In this document: in pieces, positions 8,796 to 17,298 of the stretch
Numbering within the stretch: position 1 is the first letter of the stretch
How the letters are laid out: the number at the start of each line of letters is the position of its first letter
DNA from: Sphingomonadaceae bacterium
GTDB lineage: Bacteria; Pseudomonadota; Alphaproteobacteria; Sphingomonadales; Sphingomonadaceae
Length of the DNA stretch: 49,059 nt
Direction: 5' to 3'
Assembly (NCBI GenBank): GCA_025359445.1
Contig: JANYGB010000062.1
Location: 1-49,059, forward strand
Position numbers and translations under genes: made by a program
The notes under the pieces: model-generated
Seen by the model: only the letters and a program-made list of their open reading frames with translations
What the model was told of the DNA's origin: nothing
The model's database searches: none

Positions 8796-11210
8796 TCAGT
8801 GCGCGGTGACTGGCGGGGGTGCCTGAGGCGATCCCAGCGGCGCCGGCTGGCTCGCAAGGTCGTCCGCTTCGCTCCATTCGATCGCCGCCAACGGTTCGAT
8901 CAACGCCCGCGCCAGCACTTCATCGACGTGCGCCACTGGAATGATTTCAAGACCCTCAATTACATTGGCCGGAATCTCGGCAAGGTCTTTGCGGTTATCT
9001 TCTGGGATCAGCACAGTGGTGATTCCACCGCGAAGTGCCGCGAGCAGTTTTTCCTTAAGTCCGCCGATCGCCAGCACCCGCCCGCGCAAAGTGACCTCGC
9101 CGGTCATCGCGATATCCTTACGCACCGGGATCCCGGTCAAGGTCGAGACCATCGCCGTGACCATCCCCACGCCCGCGCTTGGACCATCCTTGGGCACCGC
9201 GCCTTCGGGCAGATGGATGTGAATGTCCTTGCGGTTGAAGATGCTCGGGTTGATCCCATAAGCCGGCGCGCGCGATTTGACGAAACTGAAAGCCATTTGC
9301 ACGCCTTCGCTCATCACGTCACCCAGCTTGCCGGTGGTTTTCGCCGTACCCTTGCCGGGAACGGTGACGCTTTCGATGGTCAGCAATTCACCGCCCACCT
9401 CGGTCCAGGCCAGCCCGGTAACCGCACCGACCTGATGCTCCTCCTCTGAAACGCCGTGTTTGTATTTGCGCACCCCGGCGTATTCACCAAGGTTTTCGGG
9501 CGTGATCGTGACTTCGGTGGCTTTGCCTTCAAGAATCTGGCGCAAACTTTTGCGCGCTAGACGCGCAATCTCTCGTTCAAGCGTCCGCACCCCGGCTTCG
9601 CGGGTGTAGTAGCGGATTAGATCGCGCAGCGCCTCGGTGGTGAGGGTAAATTCGCCCGGCTTGAGCCCGTGCGCGGTAACCTGCTTGTCGAGCAGATGCC
9701 GCGTCGCGATCTCAAGCTTCTCATCCTCGGTATAGCCCTCGAGCCGGATAATTTCCATCCGGTCAAGCAGGGCTTGCGGCAGATTGAGGCTGTTGGCGGT
9801 GCAGACAAACATTACGTCCGAGAGATCGTAATCTAGCTCAAGATAGTGGTCCTGGAACTTTGAGTTCTGTTCGGGATCAAGCACTTCGAGCAACGCCGAG
9901 GCGGGATCGCCGCGGAAGTCCTGACCAAGTTTGTCGATCTCATCGAGCAGGAACAGCGGATTGCTAGCCCCCGCCTTCTTGAGGTTGGAGATGATTTTGC
10001 CCGGGAGCGAGCCGATATACGTGCGGCGGTGACCGCGGATTTCGGCCTCATCACGCACTCCGCCCAGTGACTGGCGGATGAATTCGCGCCCCGTGGCGCG
10101 CGCGATCGATTTGCCGAGCGAGGTCTTGCCCACGCCCGGAGGGCCAACCAGGCACAGGATCGGGCCTTTGAGCTTGTTGGTCCGCGCCTGCACCGCAAGG
10201 TACTCGACGATCCGGTCCTTGACCTTGTCGAGCGCGTAGTGATCGTCATCGAGCACCGCCTGCGCCGCCGCGATATCCTTCTTTAGCTTGCTCTTCTTGC
10301 CCCACGGCAAGCCGAGCAGAATATCGAGGTAGTTGCGGATGACGGTCGCTTCGGCACTCATCGGTTGCATCGTCTTGAGCTTTTTCAGCTCCGAATTGGC
10401 CTTGGCGCGGGCCTCCTTGGACAGCTTGAGCTTTTCGATCTTGTCTTGAAGTTCGGCGATTTCGTTGGCTTCTTCGCCCTCGCCGCCGCCCAGCTCGGAC
10501 TGAATCGCCTTCAACTGTTCGTTGAGGTAATACTCGCGCTGGGTCTTCTCCATCTGGCGCTTGACTCGGCCGCGGATGCGCCGCTCGACCTGGAGCACGC
10601 CCAACTCGCCTTCCATGAAGCTGAACGCCATTTCGAGCCGCTTGAGCGGATCGCTTTCAGACAGCAGCGCCTGCTTGTCCGACACCTTGGCCTGAATGTG
10701 CGCTGCGACCGCGTCCGCCAGTTCGGCAGCATCGACTACTTCGCCGAGATCTTCGCCGGCTTCATGCGGCAGTTTCTTGTTGAGCTTGGCGTATTCCGCA
10801 AAGGTTTCGACCACCGAGCGCATCATTGCGGCAACCTCGTTGCCCGATACGCTGACCGGCTCGATCATTTCGACCTGCGCGACCACCATCTCGCCATTGT
10901 CGCCCTTTTCAAGCCGCAGCGTTTGCAGGCTGGCGCGCTGCTTGGCCTCGACCAGCACACGCACCGTGCCATCGGGCAGCTTGAGCAATTGCAGAACAGT
11001 TGCGATCACGCCGATATCGAACAGATCGTCCTCGACCGGATCGTCGCAGCCCGGATCGAGTTGCGCGAGCAGGAATATATCCTTGTCGCCCGCGCTGTTC
11101 ATCGCGGCTTCGAGCGCGGCAACCGATTTATCACGCCCGACGAACAACGGCACGACCATGCCGGGGAACACGACAATATCGCGCAACGGGAGAAGCGGGT
11201 AGAGTTTCAT
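8796..11210 (-). CDS. lon: ATP-dependent protease Lon
   Basis: Lon degrades misfolded proteins and specific regulators; in alphaproteobacteria these include cell-cycle proteins such as DnaA, CcrM and SciP. The 804-residue product has the N-terminal substrate-binding domain ([20 protein letters not shown]), a coiled-coil middle, the AAA+ module with Walker [10 protein letters not shown] and Walker [12 protein letters not shown], and the C-terminal protease domain with the catalytic serine in PKDGPSAG and a lysine about 43 residues later. I chose the ATG at 11210 because AGGA stands 7 bases upstream and the protein then begins as the family does. An upstream in-frame extension of 49 codons has no family similarity. 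Upstream lies a heat-shock-like promoter. Confidence 0.98.
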   Translation of the reverse strand: MKLYPLLPLRDIVVFPGMVVPLFVGRDKSVAALEAAMNSAGDKDIFLLAQLDPGCDDPVEDDLFDIGVIATVLQLLKLPDGTVRVLVEAKQRASLQTLRLEKGDNGEMVVAQVEMIEPVSVSGNEVAAMMRSVVETFAEYAKLNKKLPHEAGEDLGEVVDAAELADAVAAHIQAKVSDKQALLSESDPLKRLEMAFSFMEGELGVLQVERRIRGRVKRQMEKTQREYYLNEQLKAIQSELGGGEGEEANEIAELQDKIEKLKLSKEARAKANSELKKLKTMQPMSAEATVIRNYLDILLGLPWGKKSKLKKDIAAAQAVLDDDHYALDKVKDRIVEYLAVQARTNKLKGPILCLVGPPGVGKTSLGKSIARATGREFIRQSLGGVRDEAEIRGHRRTYIGSLPGKIISNLKKAGASNPLFLLDEIDKLGQDFRGDPASALLEVLDPEQNSKFQDHYLELDYDLSDVMFVCTANSLNLPQALLDRMEIIRLEGYTEDEKLEIATRHLLDKQVTAHGLKPGEFTLTTEALRDLIRYYTREAGVRTLEREIARLARKSLRQILEGKATEVTITPENLGEYAGVRKYKHGVSEEEHQVGAVTGLAWTEVGGELLTIESVTVPGKGTAKTTGKLGDVMSEGVQMAFSFVKSRAPAYGINPSIFNRKDIHIHLPEGAVPKDGPSAGVGMVTAMVSTLTGIPVRKDIAMTGEVTLRGRVLAIGGLKEKLLAALRGGITTVLIPEDNRKDLAEIPANVIEGLEIIPVAHVDEVLARALIEPLAAIEWSEADDLASQPAPLGSPQAPPPVTAH

Positions 11211-11274
11211 AGTCAATCCTATCGTGCAGCGGCCCAAATACCGCCGAGCGGGTAAATCCCGCGTGTTGGAACGA

Positions 11275-11302
11275 ATATGGGGCTGCCCTTGCTGTGCTGC
11301 AA
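11275..11302 (-). promoter_or_regulatory. Candidate sigma-32 (heat-shock) promoter of lon
   Basis: On the minus strand TTGCAG (11302-11297), a 14-base spacer and CCCCATAT (11282-11275) resemble the heat-shock consensus TTGAAA-N(11-16)-CCCCAT. The site ends 64 bases upstream of the lon ATG. The -10 match is strong and the -35 match partial. Lon is a classical sigma-32 target, which makes the assignment plausible. Confidence 0.45.
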
Positions 11303-11417
11303 TGGGGGTAAAGCGCAGGACTGTGGATGTATGAATTTGATTGGGCGTGGCGGCCACCTTGGGCGAGACCGGCGGCGATGCGCTGTCGATGACATGAGCA
11401 AAAAAACTACAAACTTG

Positions 11418-11575
11418 CGTTCGTGTCGAGCCCTTGGGCTTGCGGATTAGTCGCCGCGCTCAGGACGAACTTTGCCCCATAAGGCCGAATTCGAGAAAGC
11501 AGCGCGTGGCATCTCAACTGCCAACCAAAAGGCGGCAGTTCATCCTGAGCTTGCCGAAGAGCTCGATGCGAACGG
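11418..11575. repeat. REP-like nested palindrome between lon and ybaB
   Basis: Outer arms CGTTCGTGTCGAG (11418-11430) and CTCGATGCGAACG (11562-11574) enclose inner arms GCTCAGGACGAAC (11458-11470) and GTTCATCCTGAGC (11538-11550). Each pair has only one or two mismatches. It fills most of the intergenic gap (11303-11688), where I see no gene. Confidence 0.75.
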
Positions 11576-11688
11576 CGGTGGTGCAGTGTTCCAGCTCTCA
11601 TAGTGCTGCCGCCCACTGAATCCGGCGGCCGAACGCAGGTCACTATTTGTTTCTCTGCCCACGCGTCGTCGCCGGGCAGCAGACCCAG

Positions 11689-12027
11689 TTACATCCCCGG
11701 CAGCTTGAACCCCGGCGGCAGCCCCATGCCTTGCTGCATCCGCGCCATTTCCTGTCCTGAAATCGCGTCGGCCTTGCTCCGCGCATCGTTGAAAGCGGCG
11801 GTGATCAGATCTTCGAGGATGCCCTTCTCGCTCGGGGTGAGCAAGCTGTCGTCGATACTCACGCCGAGCACGCGGCCCTTGGCCGAACAGCGGACCTTGA
11901 CCAGTCCGCCGCCCGCAGCGCCTTCGACCTCGATAAGGTCGAGCTTGCCCTGCATTTCGGTCATCTGTTTTTCGATTGTCTCGGCCGCTTGCTGCGCGGC
12001 CTTGAGCATCTCTTCCATCGATTTCAC
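11689..12027 (-). CDS. ybaB: YbaB/EbfC nucleoid-associated protein
   Basis: This 112-residue protein of the YbaB/EbfC family forms DNA-binding dimers and is encoded beside dnaX and recR in many bacteria. Typical segments are visible: an N-terminal helix (KSMEEMLKAAQQAAETIEK), GAAGGGLVKVR, the SIDDSLL turn, the LEDLITAAFNDA helix, and a PPGFKLPGM tail. I chose the GTG at 12027 because GGAG lies 8 bases before it; the ATG three codons later lies too far from that site. The start is one base past the dnaX stop codon, so the two genes are almost certainly translationally coupled in one operon. Confidence 0.93.
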   Translation of the reverse strand: MKSMEEMLKAAQQAAETIEKQMTEMQGKLDLIEVEGAAGGGLVKVRCSAKGRVLGVSIDDSLLTPSEKGILEDLITAAFNDARSKADAISGQEMARMQQGMGLPPGFKLPGM

Positions 12028-12028
12028 G

Positions 12029-13783
12029 TCAGTTTCTCCATTTTGACCCTTGGGCCACGCGCGCATCGGCGCTGGCATCGAGCAATTCGGCCTCGGGAAA
12101 GGCCGCGAGCGCGGCTTCGACCAAAGGGTCGCGCAACACTGCCTGACGGGTTTGCTCGGCCGCAGCTTCGGCGGTTTCGCGCAGCGCCGGGGAGGCTTCG
12201 CCCTCGATGCGGGTGACCTGCCAGCGTTCGCCCGTGGCGCGGAGAAGTGCATCGCGTAGTTCCGGAGTCGGGTCGCCAGAATAGCCCGGCACGAGCGCAT
12301 AAGTCAGCTCGCCCGGGAGCAATGCGGCAACGCGGACCCAATCGTGCATGACTTGCGCCAGCCGCAACTGGCCCGATTGATCGACTGTGTTGATCAAAGC
12401 CGCCCAGTCCATCCCGGTCGGCGCGGGGGCCTCGGCGGGCGCCTGGCTGGTGTTGGTTGCAGCTGAAACAGGTCCGCGCGCGGCCAATTCCTCAAGCTGC
12501 TTGGCGAGCGAGCCGGGATCGGGCAGGTCGTTGGCATGCTGGACCCGCAGCAGCGCCATCTTCGCCGCAATCAGCGGATCGGGCCCGCCTCGCACTTCGT
12601 CGTATCCCTTGAGCAGCAGCTGCCACAGGCGGTGCAACTGCCCGGCCGAGAGGCTTTGCGCCCAGCCTTCGATCGCCTCGCGCTCTTCCGCCGAAGTCGC
12701 ATCCGCACCGCTCTTGCCCAGCTGGCACACCGTGATCCGGTGAGTCAGTTCCAGCCCGGCACGGAGCAGCGCGAGCGGCTCGATTCCAAGTGCGAATTGC
12801 TGATCGACCAACTCGAGCAAAGTCCCGCCCTCACCCGCCAGTAAGGCTCCGAACAGCCGCCGCTGCGCGCCCTTGTCCGCCAGCCCGAGCATATCGCGGA
12901 CCTGGTCGGTGGTAACCTGCGCTGCCCCACCCAGATCGGCATGAGCAATCGCCTGATCGAGGATCGACAGTCCGTCGCGGACCGAGCCTTCGGCGGCAGA
13001 CGCAATCATCGCCAGCGCCTCGGCTTCGGCCTCGACCGCTTCGGCTTTGCAGATACGCGCGAAGTGCGCGGTCAATGTCGGGGCCTGGATACGGCGCAAG
13101 TCGAACCGCTGGCAGCGGCTCAGCACCGTCACCGGCAGCTTGTCGACCTCGGTGGTCGCGAAAAGGAATTTGACATGCGCCGGGGGCTCTTCAAGCGTCT
13201 TGAGCAAACCGTTGAAGGCCTGCCGCGAGAGCATATGAACTTCGTCGATGATATAGATCTTGTAGCGCGCCGAGACCGCCGAATAACGCACCGCCTCGAT
13301 AATCTCGCGCACGTCGTCGATCCCGGTGTGGCTCGCCGCGTCCATCTCGATCACGTCGATGTGCCGCCCCTCGGCAATCGCCACGCACGGTTCGCACACG
13401 CCGCACGGATCGATTGTCGGGCCGCCAAGTCCGTCCGGCCCGATACAATTGAGTGCCTTGGCAATCAGCCGTGCGGTGCTGGTCTTCCCCACCCCGCGCA
13501 CGCCGGTCATCAGGAAGGCATGCGCCAGCCGGTCGCGCTTGATCGCATTGCCCAGCGTCTGGACCATCGCATCCTGCCCGAGCAGCTCGGAAAAAGTCTG
13601 CGGCCGGTATTTGCGCGCGAGGACGCGGTAAGGCTGTGCGGTGGCAGTTGGCGTTAAAACAACTGACGGTGCAGCGGGTTCCGGCGCACCGAACATCGAT
13701 TCCTGCCCGGCCGCCTCAAGTTCGGCAGCCGACGGCGCGGCGTCTTCAGGTGCTTCTGCGAAAGGCTCGGGGGATTCGTCCAT
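12029..13783 (-). CDS. dnaX: DNA polymerase III subunit gamma/tau
   Basis: DnaX is the ATPase of the clamp loader that places the beta clamp on primed DNA and holds the replisome together. The 584-residue product starts with an acidic, low-complexity leader of about 55 residues, then the conserved core: YRVLARKYRPQTFSELLGQ, Walker A GVRGVGKTS, a four-cysteine zinc site (CIGPDG..CGVCEPC), Walker B YIIDEVHMLS, and the SRC sensor-1 motif in TVLSRCQRFDL. The C-terminal tau region follows. I chose the ATG at 13783. A longer in-frame extension would run through the SRP RNA gene and has no family similarity. ybaB follows directly. Confidence 0.95.
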   Translation of the reverse strand: MDESPEPFAEAPEDAAPSAAELEAAGQESMFGAPEPAAPSVVLTPTATAQPYRVLARKYRPQTFSELLGQDAMVQTLGNAIKRDRLAHAFLMTGVRGVGKTSTARLIAKALNCIGPDGLGGPTIDPCGVCEPCVAIAEGRHIDVIEMDAASHTGIDDVREIIEAVRYSAVSARYKIYIIDEVHMLSRQAFNGLLKTLEEPPAHVKFLFATTEVDKLPVTVLSRCQRFDLRRIQAPTLTAHFARICKAEAVEAEAEALAMIASAAEGSVRDGLSILDQAIAHADLGGAAQVTTDQVRDMLGLADKGAQRRLFGALLAGEGGTLLELVDQQFALGIEPLALLRAGLELTHRITVCQLGKSGADATSAEEREAIEGWAQSLSAGQLHRLWQLLLKGYDEVRGGPDPLIAAKMALLRVQHANDLPDPGSLAKQLEELAARGPVSAATNTSQAPAEAPAPTGMDWAALINTVDQSGQLRLAQVMHDWVRVAALLPGELTYALVPGYSGDPTPELRDALLRATGERWQVTRIEGEASPALRETAEAAAEQTRQAVLRDPLVEAALAAFPEAELLDASADARVAQGSKWRN

Positions 13784-13845
13784 CGCCCTGCAAGTTACGC
13801 GCGGCCCAGCGATTTGTCGAAGGGCTTTAAGCCGCGCGATCTCGG

Positions 13846-13979
13846 CTTTGGGAATTTGGTTCAGACCGAGCCGAAAAAGTTGAGATTCGAGAACCGGCGC
13901 GCAGCGACCATTTGGGTCGTGAGCACCGGAAGCGCAGAATATCGGCTTTTGCAGGCCGGTATGAGGCAAATTCCCAAAG
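13846..13979. repeat. Palindromic structured element, copy 1
   Basis: A 13-base perfect inverted pair, CTTTGGGAATTTG (13846-13858) and CAAATTCCCAAAG (13967-13979), bounds a 134-base element lying between dnaX and the SRP RNA gene. Inside it, pairing continues with a fixed pattern of two mismatches. It shares end sequences and internal segments (ACCGGAAGCGCA) with the shorter element at 17203-17287. The arms carry a compensatory A:T to G:C change between the copies, which suggests that base pairing is maintained. Its function is unknown. Confidence 0.7.
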
Positions 13980-13984
13980 TCGAG

Positions 13985-14075
13985 AAAGGAGCCGGCCGAC
14001 CCGCCGCAACCCGTTGTGGCTGCTTCCTTCCGGACCTGACCAGGTTGGCGGGCGCAAACGTCCGACCGACTCCCG
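13985..14075 (-). ncRNA. ffs: Signal recognition particle RNA (4.5S, bacterial small type)
   Basis: The minus strand contains the invariant SRP domain IV core GGTCAGGTCCGGAAGGAAGC, which binds Ffh. The flanks pair to close a hairpin, for example GAGTCGG (14072-14066) with CCGGCTC (13995-13989). The length of about 90 bases is right for the 4.5S type. With Ffh this RNA delivers nascent membrane proteins to FtsY and the Sec translocon. It lies just upstream of dnaX on the same strand, a known arrangement. A good promoter lies immediately upstream. Ends are estimated to within a few bases. Confidence 0.95.
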
Positions 14076-14081
14076 CCGGGG

Positions 14082-14110
14082 CCTATGGCGAGAGTGTCGC
14101 GTTTGCGCAA
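14082..14110 (-). promoter_or_regulatory. Promoter of the SRP RNA gene
   Basis: On the minus strand TTGCGC (14110-14105), a spacer of exactly 17 bases and CATAGG (14087-14082) form a sigma-70-like promoter. A start about 7 bases downstream would fall at the 5' end of the SRP RNA hairpin. The same form (TTGC.., 17 bases, .ATAGG) precedes tRNA-Pro(GGG). Confidence 0.6.
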
Positions 14111-14273
14111 GTATATGTCGAAAGGTCGCGCTAATTGGGCGCATCGGCTGACGCCAATCGTGGCAGCCGAGATCGGCCATGTCCCTTCCGGATCGGCCAT
14201 GAAGCGGGCTGGCCGGCTGTCTCACAGCGCGACCCAAGCCAGTCAGCCGGCTCGCTTCATACGTCCTGCAAAT

Positions 14274-14552
14274 TTAGCGGAAATTGTCGGCGTAAGCCTG
14301 CAACTTAAGGCGGCGCGGCGGGGTGACGTGGACTTCGGTCGCGATTCCGTACTTGTCAGCATAGGCCTGTGCGGCAGCGCTGTCGGCGAAGGTCAGTTGG
14401 ACCTGCGCTTGCATGTCGCCCGATCCGGCCCAGCCCATCAGCGGATCGGGGCGCTTGGCCTCGGCCGGCGCGAATTCGAGGGTCCAGTCGTCAAGCCGGG
14501 CGCGGCCCGATTGCATGGCGTTCTTGGGGCGCTGAAAGATGCGTGCTGACAT
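14274..14552 (-). CDS. NADH dehydrogenase accessory subunit (NDUFS4-like, ETC complex I)
   Basis: This 92-residue protein belongs to the ETC complex I subunit family (relatives of mitochondrial NDUFS4, the 18-kDa subunit), found in alphaproteobacteria and mitochondria. It shows the family's order of segments: ARIFQRPKNAMQSG, DDWTLEFAPAE, PLMGWAGSGDMQAQVQLTF, SAAAQAYADKYGI and the terminal YADNFR. It is thought to stabilise the NADH-oxidising arm of complex I. I chose the ATG at 14552, preceded by AAGG. Upstream lies an 18-base inverted repeat. The other complex I genes are not in this window, which is usual. Confidence 0.9.
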   Translation of the reverse strand: MSARIFQRPKNAMQSGRARLDDWTLEFAPAEAKRPDPLMGWAGSGDMQAQVQLTFADSAAAQAYADKYGIATEVHVTPPRRLKLQAYADNFR

Positions 14553-14608
14553 GGGAACGCCTTCCCTCAATTCGGCGCAAGAATCAAGCTGGCAGCCGTG
14601 AATTGATT

Positions 14609-14687
14609 CACGCCAAGACGCCAAGATGTTGCGCCAGCAGGAAAGCGCAGCCTGGCCAAGTGCAAAAGCTCTTGGCGTCTTGGCGTG
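14609..14687. repeat. 18-base perfect inverted repeat
   Basis: CACGCCAAGACGCCAAGA (14609-14626) and its exact complement (14670-14687) flank a 43-base centre between the hrpB stop and the complex I subunit gene. Each arm contains the tandem CGCCAAGA unit twice. It may end hrpB transcription, or it may be a dispersed repeat. Confidence 0.75.
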
Positions 14688-14691
14688 CGTA

Positions 14692-17133
14692 TCACCTGGG
14701 TTTTCGCTCAAATGCGTTCTTGGTCTTGAGGCTCGGCGCCTCGGTCCACGGCGTATCGGGCCAGCGGTGCTTGGGATAGCGGCCCTTCATGTCGCGCTGC
14801 ACATCGCGCCACGATCCGCGCCAGAAGCCGGGCAGATCGCGGGTGGTCTGAAGCGGCTTGCTGCCGGGATCCGTGAGCTTGAGCAGCAGCGGCTGCGGCG
14901 GTCGGCCAAAAGTGGGATGCCGGTCGAGCCCGAACAGCGCCTGCACCCGCAGCTCGACCGAAGGCCCGCCGGGATCGGCGTAATCGATGGCGTGGCTGGT
15001 GCCCGCCGGGCTGGTGAATTGCGCCGGGGCAAGTGCATCCAGTTGTTGCCGCGCCGGGTAATCGAGCCGGGCCAGCAGCGCATCATGGAGCCGCACAGGT
15101 TTGAGATCGTCGAGCCGGCGGGTCAGCAATGGGCCGAGCCAATCGTCGAGGTCGATGAGCAAGCCCTCACCGCTGAGTGCCGTTATGCCAGCATAACGGG
15201 CGCGGGTCAGCAGGGCCTCACTCGCGCTCGACAGGGGCAGCAGGCCAAGCCCGTCGGTTGCGAGCCGTTCGATCAGGAAGGTCCGGATTGCCGCCGGATC
15301 GGGCGCAGGATCAGGGCCGCGCGACAGGGTGATCGCGCCCAGCCGCGCTTCGAGCAAGGCCTCGACCCGGCGCTCGTCGGCGATCCAGCGGAGTACCGTG
15401 CGCCGCGTGATCCGGTGGGCCAGCCATTTGCTCACCTCGGCTTCGTCCAGCGCGATCGCCCCGGTGATGCGGGCACCCTTGGCTTCGCCTTGCGCTTCGC
15501 CCACCGCCAGCCATTCGGCTCGCGCCAGCGGGGAAGCAGGATCGAGGCGCAGGCCGCGTCCGCCAGCGGTCAGCCATTCCTCGCCCCCCGGTGAGCGGCG
15601 GCGCGCAATGTTATCGGGGTATGCTTCGGCGAGCAGGATGGCGAGCGGGGTTGAACTAATGCCATTTGGTTTCGCGGCGACCATGGCCGCCCACCGCGCC
15701 GCCAACTTGCGCGACGCCTCGGCCCGGCCCGACCGGTCACGATCCCATCGCTCGCGCCGCGCCGCGAGGTCATCGCCGCGCCCGCCCAGTCCGCGTTCCT
15801 GCACCAACAAGGCCAGCTTTGCCGCACTTGCCGCAACGCCATGCTGCGCAGCATACAGCAGCATATGCGCGAGCGGCGGGGCCATTGGCAGGCCCGCCAT
15901 GCTGCGTCCATGCGCGGTGATTGCCCCCGCCCCGTCAAGTGCGCCAAGTTCTTGCAAAGTCTGCCTTGCTGCACCCAATGCTGCGCCTGGCGGAGCATCG
16001 AGCCAAGCCAGCGAGGCAGGCTCGGCCGTGCCCCATTGTGCCAGCGTGAGCAGCAACGGCGCAAGGTCCGAAGTCAGCATCTCGGGCGGATCGAATGCTG
16101 CACGACCCGGGTGCGCCGCCTCCTCCCACAGCCGGTAGGCGACCCCCGGTCCCTGCCGCGCTGCTCGCCCGGCGCGCTGCGCGGCGGCGGCTTGCGAAGC
16201 GCGGTGCGTGACCAGTCGCGTCACCCCGGCGGCCTTGTCGAACTCCGCGCGCCGCGACAGCCCGGCATCGACCACCACAGAGACCCCGTCAAGCGTAAGC
16301 GAAGTCTCGGCGATCGCGGTCGCCAGCACGATCCGCCGCCGTCCTTGCGGGTCGCGTTTGATCGCGGCTCGCTGGGCCGCTGGATCGACCTGGCCGTGGA
16401 GCGGCAGAACCAGCGCTTGCGGCAGTTTTTCGGCGAGCCGCTCGCGGGTACGCTCGATCTCGCCCACGCCCGGCAGGAAGGCAAGAATATCGCCCGTCTC
16501 CTCGCGCCACGCAGTCAGGATGGCGCTGGCCATGGCATTGTCCAGCCGCAGCTCTGGCCGCGCACCAAGCCAGCGTATGGTCAGCGGATGGGCCTTGCCC
16601 TCACTTTCGACCACCGGCGCGCCGCCCAGCAGATCGGCGAATCGCGCGCCGTCGATGGTGGCGGACATCACCACCAGCCGCAGGTCTTCGCGCAGCACAC
16701 TGGCGCTCTCAATTGCCAAGGCCAGCGCCAGGTCGCTGTCGAGGTGGCGCTCGTGCGCTTCATCGAACAGCACTGCCGATACGCCCGCGAGTTCGGGATC
16801 CTTGAGGATCGTCGCAACGAAGATCGCCTCCGTCATCACCAGCACACGGGTCCGCGCGCTGCGTTTGCTGTCGAGCCGGGTCAGGTAGCCGATTGTCGCG
16901 CCCGCTTGCTCACCCAGCAGTTCAGCCATGCGTTCAGCCGCTGCGCGCGCCGCCACCCGGCGCGGCGACAGCACGATCACGCTGCCGGTGCACCATGCCT
17001 CACGCAGCAACGCCGGGGCCACCGCCGTGGTCTTGCCCGTGCCGGGCGGCGCGATGAGGACCGCAGCGGTTCCCGTCCGCAGGGCCGCCAGGAGGCCAGG
17101 CAGCACGGCATGGATGGGAAGCGCATCGGTCAT
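14692..17133 (-). CDS. hrpB: ATP-dependent helicase HrpB
   Basis: This 813-residue DExH-box helicase of the HrpB family is a relative of the eukaryotic DEAH RNA helicases. Motifs in order are Walker A APPGTGKTT, the SPRRVAARAAAERMA motif Ia, DEAH in LFDEAHERHLDSD, SAT in VVMSATIDG, FLPGVGEIERTRERL at the start of the second RecA domain, ATAIAETSLT, and QRAGRAARQGPG (motif VI). A winged-helix region and the C-terminal HrpB domain follow, ending near WPDTPWTEAP. The cellular role of HrpB is poorly defined. It stands alone between intergenic repeats. Confidence 0.95.
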   Translation of the reverse strand: MTDALPIHAVLPGLLAALRTGTAAVLIAPPGTGKTTAVAPALLREAWCTGSVIVLSPRRVAARAAAERMAELLGEQAGATIGYLTRLDSKRSARTRVLVMTEAIFVATILKDPELAGVSAVLFDEAHERHLDSDLALALAIESASVLREDLRLVVMSATIDGARFADLLGGAPVVESEGKAHPLTIRWLGARPELRLDNAMASAILTAWREETGDILAFLPGVGEIERTRERLAEKLPQALVLPLHGQVDPAAQRAAIKRDPQGRRRIVLATAIAETSLTLDGVSVVVDAGLSRRAEFDKAAGVTRLVTHRASQAAAAQRAGRAARQGPGVAYRLWEEAAHPGRAAFDPPEMLTSDLAPLLLTLAQWGTAEPASLAWLDAPPGAALGAARQTLQELGALDGAGAITAHGRSMAGLPMAPPLAHMLLYAAQHGVAASAAKLALLVQERGLGGRGDDLAARRERWDRDRSGRAEASRKLAARWAAMVAAKPNGISSTPLAILLAEAYPDNIARRRSPGGEEWLTAGGRGLRLDPASPLARAEWLAVGEAQGEAKGARITGAIALDEAEVSKWLAHRITRRTVLRWIADERRVEALLEARLGAITLSRGPDPAPDPAAIRTFLIERLATDGLGLLPLSSASEALLTRARYAGITALSGEGLLIDLDDWLGPLLTRRLDDLKPVRLHDALLARLDYPARQQLDALAPAQFTSPAGTSHAIDYADPGGPSVELRVQALFGLDRHPTFGRPPQPLLLKLTDPGSKPLQTTRDLPGFWRGSWRDVQRDMKGRYPKHRWPDTPWTEAPSLKTKNAFERKPR

Positions 17134-17159
17134 ACAATTGCGCTAATAGGAAAAGCAGC

Positions 17160-17184
17160 CCTTGGACAAGCTCAGGGCGAACGG
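17160..17184. repeat. REP-like half element
   Basis: The sequence CAAGCTCAGGGCGAACGG (with the flanking CTTGGA) matches one arm of the REP-like repeats elsewhere in the window, in the orientation facing hrpB. No partner arm was found. Confidence 0.6.
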
Positions 17185-17202
17185 AACCTGAGGTGTGCCG
17201 GG

Positions 17203-17287
17203 ATTTGGCTCAGGCCGGAGCGAGAATGGTACGCGGGAGAACCGGAAGCGCACCGGGGTCGCGTTCGCAGCCCGGCATGGGGCAAAT
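17203..17287. repeat. Palindromic structured element, copy 2
   Basis: This 85-base element lies between hrpB and the aldo/keto reductase gene. Its ends, ATTTGGCTCAGGCCGG and CCGGCATGGGGCAAAT, pair over about 16 positions with a G-G and a G-A mismatch at the same places as in copy 1 (13846-13979). The centre shares AGAACCGGAAGCGCACCGG-like sequence with copy 1. Changes in the arms keep pairing. Confidence 0.65.
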
Positions 17288-17298
17288 AGCGGCGCACC

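Noticed and set aside
8075..11575. Repeats considered as a CRISPR array
   Set aside because: The REP-like copies are few, widely separated, palindromic and not evenly spaced; there are no spacers of constant length and no cas genes.
13784..14200. Upstream extension of dnaX
   Set aside because: It would read through the SRP RNA gene and the palindromic element. The conserved DnaX core is complete from 13783.
15841..17289. Long open frame of 482 codons on the plus strand opposite hrpB
   Set aside because: It runs antisense to a well-conserved helicase, has the low-complexity arginine/glutamine-rich composition of a GC-rich shadow frame, and has no domain or ribosome binding site.
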